38,832 bases of DNA from Clostridia bacterium (GTDB taxonomy: Bacteria; Bacillota; Clostridia; Oscillospirales; Acutalibacteraceae), in the NCBI GenBank assembly GCA_017474125.1, contig JAFVIF010000047.1, forward strand, positions 1 to 38,832, written 5' to 3'. The notes under the pieces were generated by a model, which saw only the letters and a program-made list of their open reading frames with translations, searched no databases and was not told the DNA's origin. This document shows, one piece after another, positions 1 through 8,109 of the stretch (within the stretch, counting starts at the first letter, position 1; every line of letters starts with the position of its first letter). Made by a program: the position numbers and the translations under genes.

Positions 1-3000
1 GCATAAGTTTCAGACTTGGTTGCCTGACCGTATCCGTTATACTCATAACGCACTGCAACAGCGGCATCGCTAACAGCACTTATTAAGTTATGTTTATTAT
101 CATAATTATACTTAAAGTTTCTGCCCGTTGTATCTATTGCAGACGTAAGGCGGGAATTACCGTCATACTCATATTGGTTGTTAGAAGCCGACGTTTTGGC
201 AGAAATAACGTTACCGTCATCATCATAAACGTAAGAAGCCGCATCATCCTTAATGAGCTGTATATCGTCAAAATAGCCTGTGTTTATCTGATTGCTGTAA
301 TCAATTGTCACTCTTACAGAGGAATAATCCTTTTCAATAGGTACGGGCAAACAGCCAAACTGCCAATCGGTTATATTATCATCAAAATCAAGACTTTTAG
401 TAGTCGTTGTACCATCGGTATGGTTTACCTTTAATTCAAGCGCAAAAGTACAAGCTCCGTCGTTTATAGCGGTTGCCTTTGCCCAACCGCTAAGAAGGAG
501 CACTTCTCCCGCCTTACCGCTTACGTACGGATTGCAGTAAACCTTATTGTAAGGAGTAGCCATCGGGGCGCAGGATTTAAAAATGCTCATTACACCGCTT
601 ATATTATTGGTATAATCGCCAATACCTACTTTTTGCGCTCCAAAAATGGCTTCATCCATTTTCCATTCGAATGTGCTCTCATATCCGGCGCTTACGTAAT
701 CGAAGCTACCGTCGGTTATATAGTTGATTTTTGATGAATAAGGAGTTTTGTAGCAATATATTCCACTTAATGCTATGCTACCTGTTTCACATGTGAAATC
801 AAGAGTAAATTGAGCGTTGTTACATTCTGCTTCTATTTCAACCTCCGCTTTGCAACTTCCGTATGGACCTTCGCCGCTGGTGTCTGTAATTGTTGAATTT
901 ACAACACTAACATACGTTTGACTAACGTTTATTGTGCCATAAGCGTCTTCGGTCATCTTATCAAACACAGCGACTATTTTATAAGTACCCCTATTAAAAC
1001 ATAAATCCTGATATATTTTCTCGCCTTCGGACAACGTAAAGCCACTACCTGTGTACTCTGCATTGCCGGTTGTTGACCAAAAAGCGCCTCCGTAACTGAA
1101 ATCGCCTTCTTTTACAAGGTCACCACCGGGAATATATCCATAAGTAGCAGAGGACAAAGTAAGATTATGCTTTTTATTTTCAATCCCACTATACTTATAG
1201 CTTGCACCGTTTCCTTCTTCATCATAAACCGAAACGGGCTGACCGTACACATCAAAAAGATATGTCATTTTATTATTATCTGCAGTTGTGAGAATATTTC
1301 CGTCAAGACCGCAATCCTCAACCACCGTACGGTTGCCGTTTTTATAACTAAAGGTCATAGTCTGACCGTTTATGTAATTTTCTCCTTCAAGTGCGCTTTC
1401 GGTTACGCTTTTTACTTGACTAACCGTTCCGTTTTGGTCGTAAGCATAAGTGATACGGTATCCGTCCGAATCCGTAGCGCTTGTAAGCAGATTTCCGCTA
1501 TACGTATAGGTATAGGTGTCTGCAGTATTGCTGTTCCAATTCTGTGTTATTGAAATAAGATTACCTGAAGTATCGTAAGAATAACTTGTAGTACGGCTTG
1601 TCTTATTGTTTGTCAAGGAAGACAGCTTACCGCCCGAATAGGCAAGTATTATTATAGTATTGTTGCCGATTTTAACCGTTTCCAAGCCGCAATCACCGTA
1701 AGTAAATTCTACACAATTAGAATTACTGTCGGTAATGCTATACAGCCTTCCATCTGCATCAAATTTTATTGTTTCATGGCTTTTGGTTGTCATCTCTCCG
1801 CGAAGAGTTCCATTGTTTTCAGGTATATAAACGTAACCAAGTCCATCCTCGTCCTTATACTTATCGTCATCCTTATAAAAATAATGCTTTGTACCGTCAC
1901 CGTCGATGTAGTAACGATAATCTACATTCTCTATTTCCTCACAGCCTACTTCGCCTATATTAAGTCTCCAACCGTTACCATAAGGCTGTTCATCGGTACT
2001 TGCTAAATTATCCGCAATATTAACGTTATATACGTGAGCTATAGACACGTTATATCTTTCGTTAACATAGCTTGTATCGTTATGAATGAATGTAAGATTT
2101 CCGCCGAAATCGTTAACGTAGCCTGTTCCGGCATTTCCGACAGAGGCACTGTGATATGACCAATAATCCTCAAGACCCGATGTATCTCTGAAGTTATATA
2201 CAAATATGGGACGGTTAGTAACTCCGCCTATGTTATAATCGCTGGAAAAGAATGACATTAAATAATTCGAGCTTAATGAATATTCATCCATTCTCAGCAT
2301 TATTCCGTAGTTATTACCACTACTATGCCATTCCTGTGCCGCCTTAGTTACATCAAAATCGTGATAATTTTGAATACCTTCGTATAAGTACCTATAATCT
2401 ATTGCTTCCGTATCGGTAGTTGGTATAGTATATCCATTTGTATTAGGTGTATTAAATAATATGCTTTCTTCGTTTATATCGCCCGTATTCCAATCACTCG
2501 TTATCTTAAACGCATCAAAACGCACGTCACTTACATAAACGTTAGTTTCAGCATACGACGAAGCGACACCTAAAGTAGCTTTAACAATTCTTGCGGTATC
2601 CGGAATTCCCTCGGGTATATCAGCATAAATGCAATATCCCACTTCAACCGAAGAATTTGGATATTTACCGGCAACCAAATGGTCATAAAAGATACCCGTA
2701 TGGTAGCGCATAGCCCAATCTTCCATCGTGGCATTATAGTTTGTGAACATCACCGTAGCATCTTTAATTTCAGTTGCATTAAGCTTCGGTGTAACCGTTG
2801 GGTCGATAGTTACAGGGTATACTCTTTCCTTGTCCTTTAGCCAGTCCTTGTTGGGTACAAGTTCGTAGGTACAGCCAGTCTCGGTAGGGGTCAGCTTTAC
2901 TGAAATGTCTGAACTATATGCATTTGCAGAGTCGAACATATACGGAGCCGCTAATCTAAAATATTCCTGTTCTCCGTCCATAAAAGAAACGCTGTTATCT

Positions 3001-3701
3001 TCATTAAGAACTGCGGTAAGCCCTGTATAAGTAAAGGCGTAGGTATAACTGCTTTTAGCATTTTTCTTATTTAAAACAATACTTTCTTTAAGGCTCGAAC
3101 CGTAAATATCATAAGAAATATCTACGTTTTCATACATATCTTCATAGACAACACCCGAAGAATATTTCTTTAATTTATATTTATTGTCATTAATTATTTT
3201 TGCCTTATCCTTCTTGGTTTTAGCCTTTTCTACTTCACTTTGTATTTCTTTTTCGGTTTTATGCTTGTTTTCCTTTACTTTAGTTTTAACCTTTTTGGAA
3301 TCTATGAGCTTAAAGCCTATTCTTTTATTCTTGAATTCAACCGTAACAGACTCATCAGACTCTTCCGGAAGGATAACTCTGAACGGATTTCCTGTGTTTT
3401 GGTATCCCGATTGCGAAGCAATGAGGGTATTATCTATATCATTATACACACCGTCAACATCAATATAATGAATAGGTGCAGCATAAGACACAGCCGAGTA
3501 GCTACCGTCGCTCATACGGAAATACTTGACCGATTCTTCTCTGCGTGATATATCCTCACCGATTACGTATACTTCGTCTGATTCCGTTACTTCGGCTATT
3601 TCGGTTGATTCCTGCGCTGTAACCGCAATAGGTATACTTTGAAAAATAAGTGTTAACGTCAAAATTATACTTATTATTTTTAAATATGTTTTGTTTTTCA
3701 T
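1..3701 (-). CDS. Secreted DNRLRE/YD-repeat (RHS/WapA-like) protein, N-terminal part
   Basis: Open frame from an ATG at 3701 (GGGGG ribosome site 7 bases upstream) to the left window edge without a stop, at least 1233 residues, so the C-terminus is missing. It begins with a classic signal peptide (MKNKTYLKIIS..., predicted cut after VTA, residue 29). A Lys/Glu-rich stretch follows near residues 100-170, then a DNRLRE-type beta-sandwich domain (about 295-500), an RHS entry region, and YD repeats from about 660 (YSYDTSGNLIS, YEYDGNSRLTSAID). Two galactose-binding-like inserts (about 860-1190) interrupt the repeats, which resume at the edge. Family knowledge: such Firmicute proteins are secreted or wall-attached beta-cage proteins, often with a variable C-terminal toxin used in contact-dependent competition. 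Whether this one carries a toxin cannot be seen here. The following gene on this strand lies outside the window. Confidence 0.85.
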   Translation of the reverse strand, partial: MKNKTYLKIISIILTLTLIFQSIPIAVTAQESTEIAEVTESDEVYVIGEDISRREESVKYFRMSDGSYSAVSYAAPIHYIDVDGVYNDIDNTLIASQSGYQNTGNPFRVILPEESDESVTVEFKNKRIGFKLIDSKKVKTKVKENKHKTEKEIQSEVEKAKTKKDKAKIINDNKYKLKKYSSGVVYEDMYENVDISYDIYGSSLKESIVLNKKNAKSSYTYAFTYTGLTAVLNEDNSVSFMDGEQEYFRLAAPYMFDSANAYSSDISVKLTPTETGCTYELVPNKDWLKDKERVYPVTIDPTVTPKLNATEIKDATVMFTNYNATMEDWAMRYHTGIFYDHLVAGKYPNSSVEVGYCIYADIPEGIPDTARIVKATLGVASSYAETNVYVSDVRFDAFKITSDWNTGDINEESILFNTPNTNGYTIPTTDTEAIDYRYLYEGIQNYHDFDVTKAAQEWHSSGNNYGIMLRMDEYSLSSNYLMSFFSSDYNIGGVTNRPIFVYNFRDTSGLEDYWSYHSASVGNAGTGYVNDFGGNLTFIHNDTSYVNERYNVSIAHVYNVNIADNLASTDEQPYGNGWRLNIGEVGCEEIENVDYRYYIDGDGTKHYFYKDDDKYKDEDGLGYVYIPENNGTLRGEMTTKSHETIKFDADGRLYSITDSNSNCVEFTYGDCGLETVKIGNNTIIILAYSGGKLSSLTNNKTSRTTSYSYDTSGNLISITQNWNSNTADTYTYTYSGNLLTSATDSDGYRITYAYDQNGTVSQVKSVTESALEGENYINGQTMTFSYKNGNRTVVEDCGLDGNILTTADNNKMTYLFDVYGQPVSVYDEEGNGASYKYSGIENKKHNLTLSSATYGYIPGGDLVKEGDFSYGGAFWSTTGNAEYTGSGFTLSEGEKIYQDLCFNRGTYKIVAVFDKMTEDAYGTINVSQTYVSVVNSTITDTSGEGPYGSCKAEVEIEAECNNAQFTLDFTCETGSIALSGIYCYKTPYSSKINYITDGSFDYVSAGYESTFEWKMDEAIFGAQKVGIGDYTNNISGVMSIFKSCAPMATPYNKVYCNPYVSGKAGEVLLLSGWAKATAINDGACTFALELKVNHTDGTTTTKSLDFDDNITDWQFGCLPVPIEKDYSSVRVTIDYSNQINTGYFDDIQLIKDDAASYVYDDDGNVISAKTSASNNQYEYDGNSRLTSAIDTTGRNFKYNYDNKHNLISAVSDAAVAVRYEYNGYGQATKSETY

Positions 3702-3862
3702 TAAAATTCCCCCTATTTTAAACTCTCGTTTTGACTATTTTAAATACCCATTGGATTCACCTCTTCAAATTTTTCGGACAATCACAATTCTTCCGTTTAA
3801 TGCTTTCTATATATATAACGAAGCAAAACCTATTTTGTGACAAAGAATTTTCAGAAAACAAA

Positions 3863-3900
3863 AAAATCGGCAGTTTCTATAATTTAAAACCGCCGATTTT
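3863..3900 (-). terminator. Terminator of the GH16 gene
   Basis: Arms AAAATCGGC (3863-3871) and GCCGATTTT (3892-3900), extended by GTTT/AAAC after one mismatch. On the minus strand the stem is followed by seven T (3866-3860). It sits about 40 bases past the GH16 stop, before the RHS-protein leader. Confidence 0.75.
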
Positions 3901-3936
3901 ATGCAGACTGACGTTGCTTTTTAGTTGCTTATTTCT

Positions 3937-4815
3937 TTAATTTGCTTCTGCCTCAGCCTTTTGACGAGCTATTTCAGCATCAATTTCGGGCTTTAATTTA
4001 AGCTCCTCGGTTTCGGGATTCTGATAAAGACGTACCCAGTCGATAAAATAATCAACGGGAAGAACGTCATCATCGTTAAAGGCCCAGCCGTTGGGTTTCC
4101 AAGAGCTGCCCTCGGTAAAGCATTCGTTATTCATAATAAGGAACTGGAAGTCGTGGAAGCCCATAACACCGTCGATTACGTCATACTTAAAGTTACCGTT
4201 TACGGGGTCAATGGGTACTCTCCACTGCTCTTTTCCGTCTACGAAGAATGCCATATACTCTTTATTCCATTCATATCCGTAAATATGATATTCGTCGTTA
4301 ATGGTTTCGGGCTCGCCAACCTTATAGAAGCCGCCGCCTACAGAGCAATGCTTACCGTAGCCCCATTTATGAAGAGCAGAAGCAAGACCGCTGTCGTTTG
4401 AGAACACTTCAAAAATATCAGCTTCAGCCATCCACGGAACGGTTTTGAAAACGGTGGAGGACTGAGTCCAGAAGGAAGGCCAAGCGCCGTGACGGTAAGG
4501 AACCTTCGCACGCATTTCAACGTAGCCGTACTTAAAGTTCATAGTGAACTTTGTAGTAAGACCTTCAGGCAAGGTGAAGGGACATTCGGGATCATCGGTT
4601 CTGTGAATCTGCATATGAACGTTTTCGTCTTCAATTCGAATGTTCTTTTCGCCGTTATCATAAATACGGTCCTTAGTACTCATGGTACGGTGGAATACCC
4701 ACTTATCGGTATCAATAGCACCCTTGTCAAACTCGTCGTGCCAAACAAGTACTCTGCCCTTTTTGTAGTACTCAATTCCGTACTTTTCAGCTTCCTTAAT
4801 CATATTATCTGCCAT
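3937..4815 (-). CDS. GH16-family glycoside hydrolase, no signal peptide
   Basis: A 292-residue protein with the GH16 active-site signature EADIFE (residues 131-136). E131 is the expected nucleophile, D133 the assisting Asp and E136 the acid/base. It is preceded by the substrate-cleft motif HGAWPSFWTQ (109-118), and the N-terminal strand WHDEFD is also typical. GH16 enzymes cleave beta-1,3/1,4-glucans or galactans with retention; the specificity cannot be read from sequence. The start at 4815 is chosen over an in-frame ATG at 4836 because the AAAGGCGG ribosome site lies between them. There is no signal peptide, membrane segment or dockerin, unusual for a polysaccharide-degrading GH16, so it may act on imported oligosaccharides or leave by another route. 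The C-terminus (LKPEIDAEIARQKAEAEAN) is a charged helix. Single gene with its own promoter and terminator, divergent from the purine operon. Confidence 0.9.
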   Translation of the reverse strand: MADNMIKEAEKYGIEYYKKGRVLVWHDEFDKGAIDTDKWVFHRTMSTKDRIYDNGEKNIRIEDENVHMQIHRTDDPECPFTLPEGLTTKFTMNFKYGYVEMRAKVPYRHGAWPSFWTQSSTVFKTVPWMAEADIFEVFSNDSGLASALHKWGYGKHCSVGGGFYKVGEPETINDEYHIYGYEWNKEYMAFFVDGKEQWRVPIDPVNGNFKYDVIDGVMGFHDFQFLIMNNECFTEGSSWKPNGWAFNDDDVLPVDYFIDWVRLYQNPETEELKLKPEIDAEIARQKAEAEAN

Positions 4816-4847
4816 AATAAAACCGCCTTTCTGCAATTTCTAATTGA

Positions 4848-4876
4848 ATAGTAACACAAACCCCAAAATATTTCAA
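4848..4876 (-). promoter_or_regulatory. Promoter of the GH16 gene
   Basis: On the minus strand, -35 TTGAAA (4876-4871), 17-bp spacer, -10 TACTAT (4853-4848), about 33 bases before the GH16 start. Confidence 0.6.
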
Positions 4877-4943
4877 TAACTTTTATGCTTAAAGTACACA
4901 AAAATTTTTATTAAACCTGCCGTTATTTTTACAGTTAAATTTA

Positions 4944-4972
4944 TTGACATATATTATAAAATAATATATAAT
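4944..4972 (+). promoter_or_regulatory. Consensus sigma-A promoter of the purine operon
   Basis: Perfect TTGACA (4944-4949), 17-bp spacer and perfect TATAAT (4967-4972). Transcription should start near 4979, leaving a leader of about 150 bases that contains the ZTP riboswitch and terminator before purE. Confidence 0.9.
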
Positions 4973-4998
4973 GTTTTTGCAATGTAAATTTATAAGCT

Positions 4999-5070
4999 TT
5001 TTGCAACTGACGGATAAGCGGATTACCGCGTGGGAGCATTAAGTGATAACATTTTGTCGACCGTCTGGGC
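4999..5070 (+). promoter_or_regulatory. ZTP (pfl) riboswitch aptamer
   Basis: The leader matches the conserved ZTP/pfl core as I remember it. There is an ACTGACGGATAA block (5006-5017), a small P2 hairpin GCGG-ATTA-CCGC (5018-5029), GTGGGAGCA (5030-5038), a variable linker, then CGACCGTCTGGGC (5059-5070), the hallmark 3' half. Known role: binding of ZTP/ZMP, the AICAR-derived alarmone of 10-formyl-THF shortage, switches on purine and folate one-carbon genes. This fits an operon carrying two formyltransferases and formate-THF ligase. The 3' GGGC overlaps the terminator's 5' arm, so ligand-stabilised folding should prevent termination. The outer P1 stem is weak by eye. Confidence 0.88.
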
Positions 5071-5106
5071 AGTTCCGAAAATCTTTAGCGGAACTGCCTT
5101 TATTTT
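5068..5106 (+). terminator. Riboswitch-controlled intrinsic terminator before purE
   Basis: Ten-base-pair stem GGCAGTTCCG (5068-5077) / CGGAACTGCC (5089-5098) followed by TTTATTTT. The 5' arm begins inside the conserved CTGGGC of the ZTP motif, giving mutually exclusive folds (an on-switch by anti-termination). Confidence 0.88.
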
Positions 5107-5131
5107 ATGCAAAAGCGGAACGGAGAAGTTT

Positions 5132-5623
5132 ATGAAAAAAGTAGGTATTCTTATGGGAAGTGACAGCGACCTTCCCGTAGTAGAAAAAGCTATGGACACC
5201 CTAAAGGACTTAGGCGTACCCTTTGAGGTTCACGTTTATTCCGCCCACCGCACCCCAAAAGAGGTTAGAGAATTTACCGAGAACGCAAGAGCAAACGGCT
5301 TTGGCGCAATTATTGCCGCCGCAGGTAAGGCTGCTCACCTTGCGGGAGCTGTTGCCGCCGCTACTACCCTTCCCGTTATCGGTATCCCCGTTAAGTCCTC
5401 TACTCTTGACGGACTGGATGCGCTTCTTTCCACTGTACAAATGCCATCGGGCATTCCCGTTGCCACCGTTGCTATTGACGGCGCCGCAAACGCCGCGCTT
5501 CTTGCCGCGCAAATTATTGCCGTTGGTGACGATACCCTTGCCGCAAAGCTTGATAAACAGCGCAGTGATGCCGCCGCAAAGGTACTTGAAAAGAACGAGG
5601 CTATAAGTAAAAAGTATATGTAA
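5132..5623 (+). CDS. purE: N5-carboxyaminoimidazole ribonucleotide mutase PurE
   Basis: A 163-residue class I PurE that interconverts N5-CAIR and CAIR in purine synthesis. It shows the N-terminal GILMGSDSD phosphate-binding loop, SAHRTP (with the conserved His) and an AAHLAG motif, and it lacks the features of class II PurE. One oddity is a two-residue deletion relative to E. coli and B. subtilis just before NAALLAAQI ([11 protein letters not shown]). The start at 5132 follows a GGAG ribosome site; an upstream in-frame start at 5030 would lie in the riboswitch and is rejected. First gene of the operon. A class I enzyme normally works with PurK, which is not encoded in this window, so PurK may lie elsewhere or bicarbonate chemistry may suffice. 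Confidence 0.95.
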   Translation: MKKVGILMGSDSDLPVVEKAMDTLKDLGVPFEVHVYSAHRTPKEVREFTENARANGFGAIIAAAGKAAHLAGAVAAATTLPVIGIPVKSSTLDGLDALLSTVQMPSGIPVATVAIDGAANAALLAAQIIAVGDDTLAAKLDKQRSDAAAKVLEKNEAISKKYM

Positions 5624-5630
5624 ATAACGC

Positions 5631-5669
5631 TTCTCCGAATTTTAGGTTCGGAGAATTCGTTGTTTTTAA
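5631..5669 (+). terminator. Hairpin between purE and purM (possible partial terminator)
   Basis: Perfect 9-bp stem TTCTCCGAA (5631-5639) / TTCGGAGAA (5647-5655) with a 7-base loop, followed by TTCGTTGTTTTT. It begins 7 bases after the purE stop. The T-tract is interrupted, so leaky termination or mRNA processing is more likely than a full stop. No separate purM promoter is evident. Confidence 0.45.
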
Positions 5670-5732
5670 AAGTTATTAATTATTTAAAAAATATTGCTGC
5701 AGTTAAACCTCAGCAGATAAGGAGCAATAAAG

Positions 5733-6770
5733 ATGAAAAGTAGTTTCAGCGAAAGTTACAAAGCCGCAGGTGTTGATATTACTGCAGGCTACAAATCGGT
5801 AGAGCTTATGAAAAAGCACATTAACCGCACCAAAAACGAGGGTTGCCTTGACGACGTAGGCGGCTTCGGCGGTTGCTTTGGACTTGACCTTACAGGCATC
5901 AGCGAGCCCGTATTGGTAAGCGGTACCGACGGTGTAGGCACCAAAATTAAATTAGCTATGCTTCTTGATAAGCACGACACCATTGGTATCGACTGTGTTG
6001 CTATGTGCGCCAACGATATTATTTGTTGCGGCGCTAAGCCCCTTTTCTTCCTTGACTATATTGCCTGCGGCAAAAACTTCCCCGAAAAAATTGCCGATAT
6101 AGTAGGCGGTGTAGCCGAAGGCTGTGTTCAGGCAGGCTGTGCTCTTATCGGCGGTGAAACCGCCGAGCACCCCGGTCTTATGCCCGAGGAGGATTACGAC
6201 CTTGCAGGATATTGCACAGGTGTTGTTGATAAATCTAAAATCCTTGATAAAACCGCTGTAAAGGCAGGCGACGTAATTATTGCTCTTGCATCTACCGGTG
6301 TACATTCGAACGGTTTTTCCCTTGTTCGCAAGGTATTTGATATTGAAAATGCCGACCTTACCGCTCCCGTACCCGAGCTTGGCGGCAAGGGTCTTGGCGA
6401 AACCCTTTTAACCCCTACCAAAATGTACGTTAAGAGTATGCTTGCTTTAATGAAGGAAGTAAGCGTTAAGTCGGTTTCCCACATTACGGGCGGTGGTTTC
6501 TACGAAAACATTCCGAGAAGCCTTCCCGACGGTATAGGTGCTAAAATCAAAAAGAGCGACGTTAAAATTCTTCCTATTTTCAAGTACATTGAAAAGGTTG
6601 GAAATATTCCCGAAAGAGATATGTTCAACACCTTTAATATGGGCGTTGGTATGATTGCTATAGTTAATAAAGAGGACGCCGAAAGGGCTGTGGAAATTCT
6701 TAAAGCAAACGGCGAGGATGCCTACGTAATAGGTGAAACCGTTAACGGCGAGGGAGTAGAGCTATGGTAA
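5733..6770 (+). CDS. purM: Phosphoribosylformylglycinamidine cyclo-ligase (AIR synthetase) PurM
   Basis: A 345-residue protein of normal PurM length. PurM closes FGAM to AIR with ATP. Motifs: GTDGVGTKIKLA, GIDCVAMCANDI, FFLDYIACG, and ALASTGVHSNGFSLVRK near the middle, all typical of the PurM ATP-binding fold. AAGGAG ribosome site upstream. Its last codons overlap the start of purN (7 bp), so the two are translationally coupled. Confidence 0.96.
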   Translation: MKSSFSESYKAAGVDITAGYKSVELMKKHINRTKNEGCLDDVGGFGGCFGLDLTGISEPVLVSGTDGVGTKIKLAMLLDKHDTIGIDCVAMCANDIICCGAKPLFFLDYIACGKNFPEKIADIVGGVAEGCVQAGCALIGGETAEHPGLMPEEDYDLAGYCTGVVDKSKILDKTAVKAGDVIIALASTGVHSNGFSLVRKVFDIENADLTAPVPELGGKGLGETLLTPTKMYVKSMLALMKEVSVKSVSHITGGGFYENIPRSLPDGIGAKIKKSDVKILPIFKYIEKVGNIPERDMFNTFNMGVGMIAIVNKEDAERAVEILKANGEDAYVIGETVNGEGVELW

Positions 6771-7360
6771 AGGCACGCATTGCCGTATTGGTTTCGGGTG
6801 GAGGCACCAACCTTCAGGCGCTTATTGATGCTCAAGGTAAGGGCATTATAAAAAGCGGTGAAATCGTCCTTGTTGTTTCAAACAAAAAGGATGCCTATGC
6901 CCTTACCCGCGCACAAAACGCAGGAATAAAAACCGCAGTTATTGAAAAAAAGGGCAACCCTGATTTCGAAAACGATATTATTGCTCTTTTAAAGTCGGAT
7001 GGCATTGACGTAATCGTTCTTGCAGGCTTTATGTGCATTTTAAGCGAGCACTTTACCAAAACCTTTGAGAACAGAATACTTAACGTTCACCCTTCTCTTA
7101 TTCCCTCCTTTTGCGGAGAAGGCTTTTACGGGCTTCACGTTCACGAGGCGGCGCTTAATTACGGTGTAAAGGTTACGGGTGCGACGGTTCACTTTGTTAA
7201 TGAAATTCCCGACGGCGGTAAAATCATTCTTCAAAAAGCAGTGGAGGTTAAAGAAGACGACACCCCCGAAATACTGCAGAAAAGAGTTATGGAGCAGGCT
7301 GAATGGATAATTCTCCCTCAGGCTGTTGAAATAGTAAGCAAGAACTATATTAAGGAGTAG
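6764..7360 (+). CDS. purN: Phosphoribosylglycinamide formyltransferase PurN
   Basis: A 198-residue folate-dependent GAR transformylase that moves the formyl group of 10-formyl-THF to GAR. The nucleotide loop is VSGGGTNLQAL (9-20). The catalytic set is visible as N107 and H109 in ILNVHPSLIPSF and the Asp of PDGG (D150). Start ATG overlaps the purM stop. The ribosome site for the next gene (AAGGAG) lies in its final codons. Its cofactor is made by fhs at the end of this operon. Confidence 0.95.
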   Translation: MVKARIAVLVSGGGTNLQALIDAQGKGIIKSGEIVLVVSNKKDAYALTRAQNAGIKTAVIEKKGNPDFENDIIALLKSDGIDVIVLAGFMCILSEHFTKTFENRILNVHPSLIPSFCGEGFYGLHVHEAALNYGVKVTGATVHFVNEIPDGGKIILQKAVEVKEDDTPEILQKRVMEQAEWIILPQAVEIVSKNYIKE

Positions 7361-7364
7361 TACC

Positions 7365-8096
7365 ATGAGCAACATTTACAATTTAGAAGCATTACTTAAA
7401 AACAACTCATACCCCGGCAGAGGTATTGTTATCGGTAAAAGCGCCGACGGCAACAGCGCTCTTATAGCCTACTTCATTATGGGCAGAAGTGAAAACAGCC
7501 GCAACCGTATATTTGAAGCCTTTGAAAACGGTATGCGCACCAAGGCCTTTGATGAAAGCAAATTAACCGACCCAAGCCTTATTATTTATAACCCCTATCT
7601 TGCCTACGGCGATATTGATATTATCACTAACGGTGACCAGACCAATACTATTTACGATTACGTTACAAACGACGCTTCCGACCCCTTTGCCTTTGAAGCC
7701 GCTCTTAACACCCGTGAATTCGAGCCTGATGCTCCCAACTTCACTCCCAGAATTTCGGGTATTTGCTATTACGACTTTGATGCTCAAGGCTTTAGCTACA
7801 AGCTTTCCATTTTAAAGAGTGCCGACGGCAACAGCGAGGCCTGTCAAAGATACTGTTATTCCTACGCTCCCCTTTCGGGAAAGGGACACTTTATTCACAC
7901 CTATAAATGTGACGGTGACCCCATTCCCTCTTTCTACGGCGAGCCGGAGGCTGTTGTTCTTCCCAACACCGCTAAGGACCTTGCGGCTATGATTTGGGAA
8001 AGTCTTAATGAAGATAACAAGGTTTCTCTCTTTGTTCGTCAGATTCCTCTTGACGGCAGCGAGCCTACCAACATTATTATTAATAAAAACAAATAA
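7365..8096 (+). CDS. PurO-type IMP cyclohydrolase
   Basis: A 243-residue protein resembling the IMP cyclohydrolase family first known from archaea (PurO; Pfam IMP_cyclohyd), which closes FAICAR to IMP. Family-like features: the N-terminal YPGRGIVIG and IAYFIMGRSENSRNR segments, LIIYNPY, and a central PRISG block. It is not related to the N-terminal MGS-like cyclohydrolase domain of bifunctional PurH. It lies 4 bases after purN and 13 bases before the stand-alone AICAR formyltransferase, so the two together replace PurH. The assignment rests on recalled family motifs and context. Confidence 0.85.
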   Translation: MSNIYNLEALLKNNSYPGRGIVIGKSADGNSALIAYFIMGRSENSRNRIFEAFENGMRTKAFDESKLTDPSLIIYNPYLAYGDIDIITNGDQTNTIYDYVTNDASDPFAFEAALNTREFEPDAPNFTPRISGICYYDFDAQGFSYKLSILKSADGNSEACQRYCYSYAPLSGKGHFIHTYKCDGDPIPSFYGEPEAVVLPNTAKDLAAMIWESLNEDNKVSLFVRQIPLDGSEPTNIIINKNK

Positions 8097-8109
8097 TCGG
8101 AGGTAAATT

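Noticed and set aside
3740-3751. Mini-ORF ATGGGTATTTAA with an AGAGGTG site in the leader of the RHS-like gene (minus)
   Set aside because: Only three codons and nothing links it to a known leader-peptide mechanism; it may be chance.
4979-5131. 6S RNA or guanine riboswitch upstream of purE
   Set aside because: The region is too short for 6S RNA, lacks its long near-complete stem, and has no guanine-riboswitch loop motifs; the ACTGACGG ... CCGTCTGGGC pattern fits ZTP instead.
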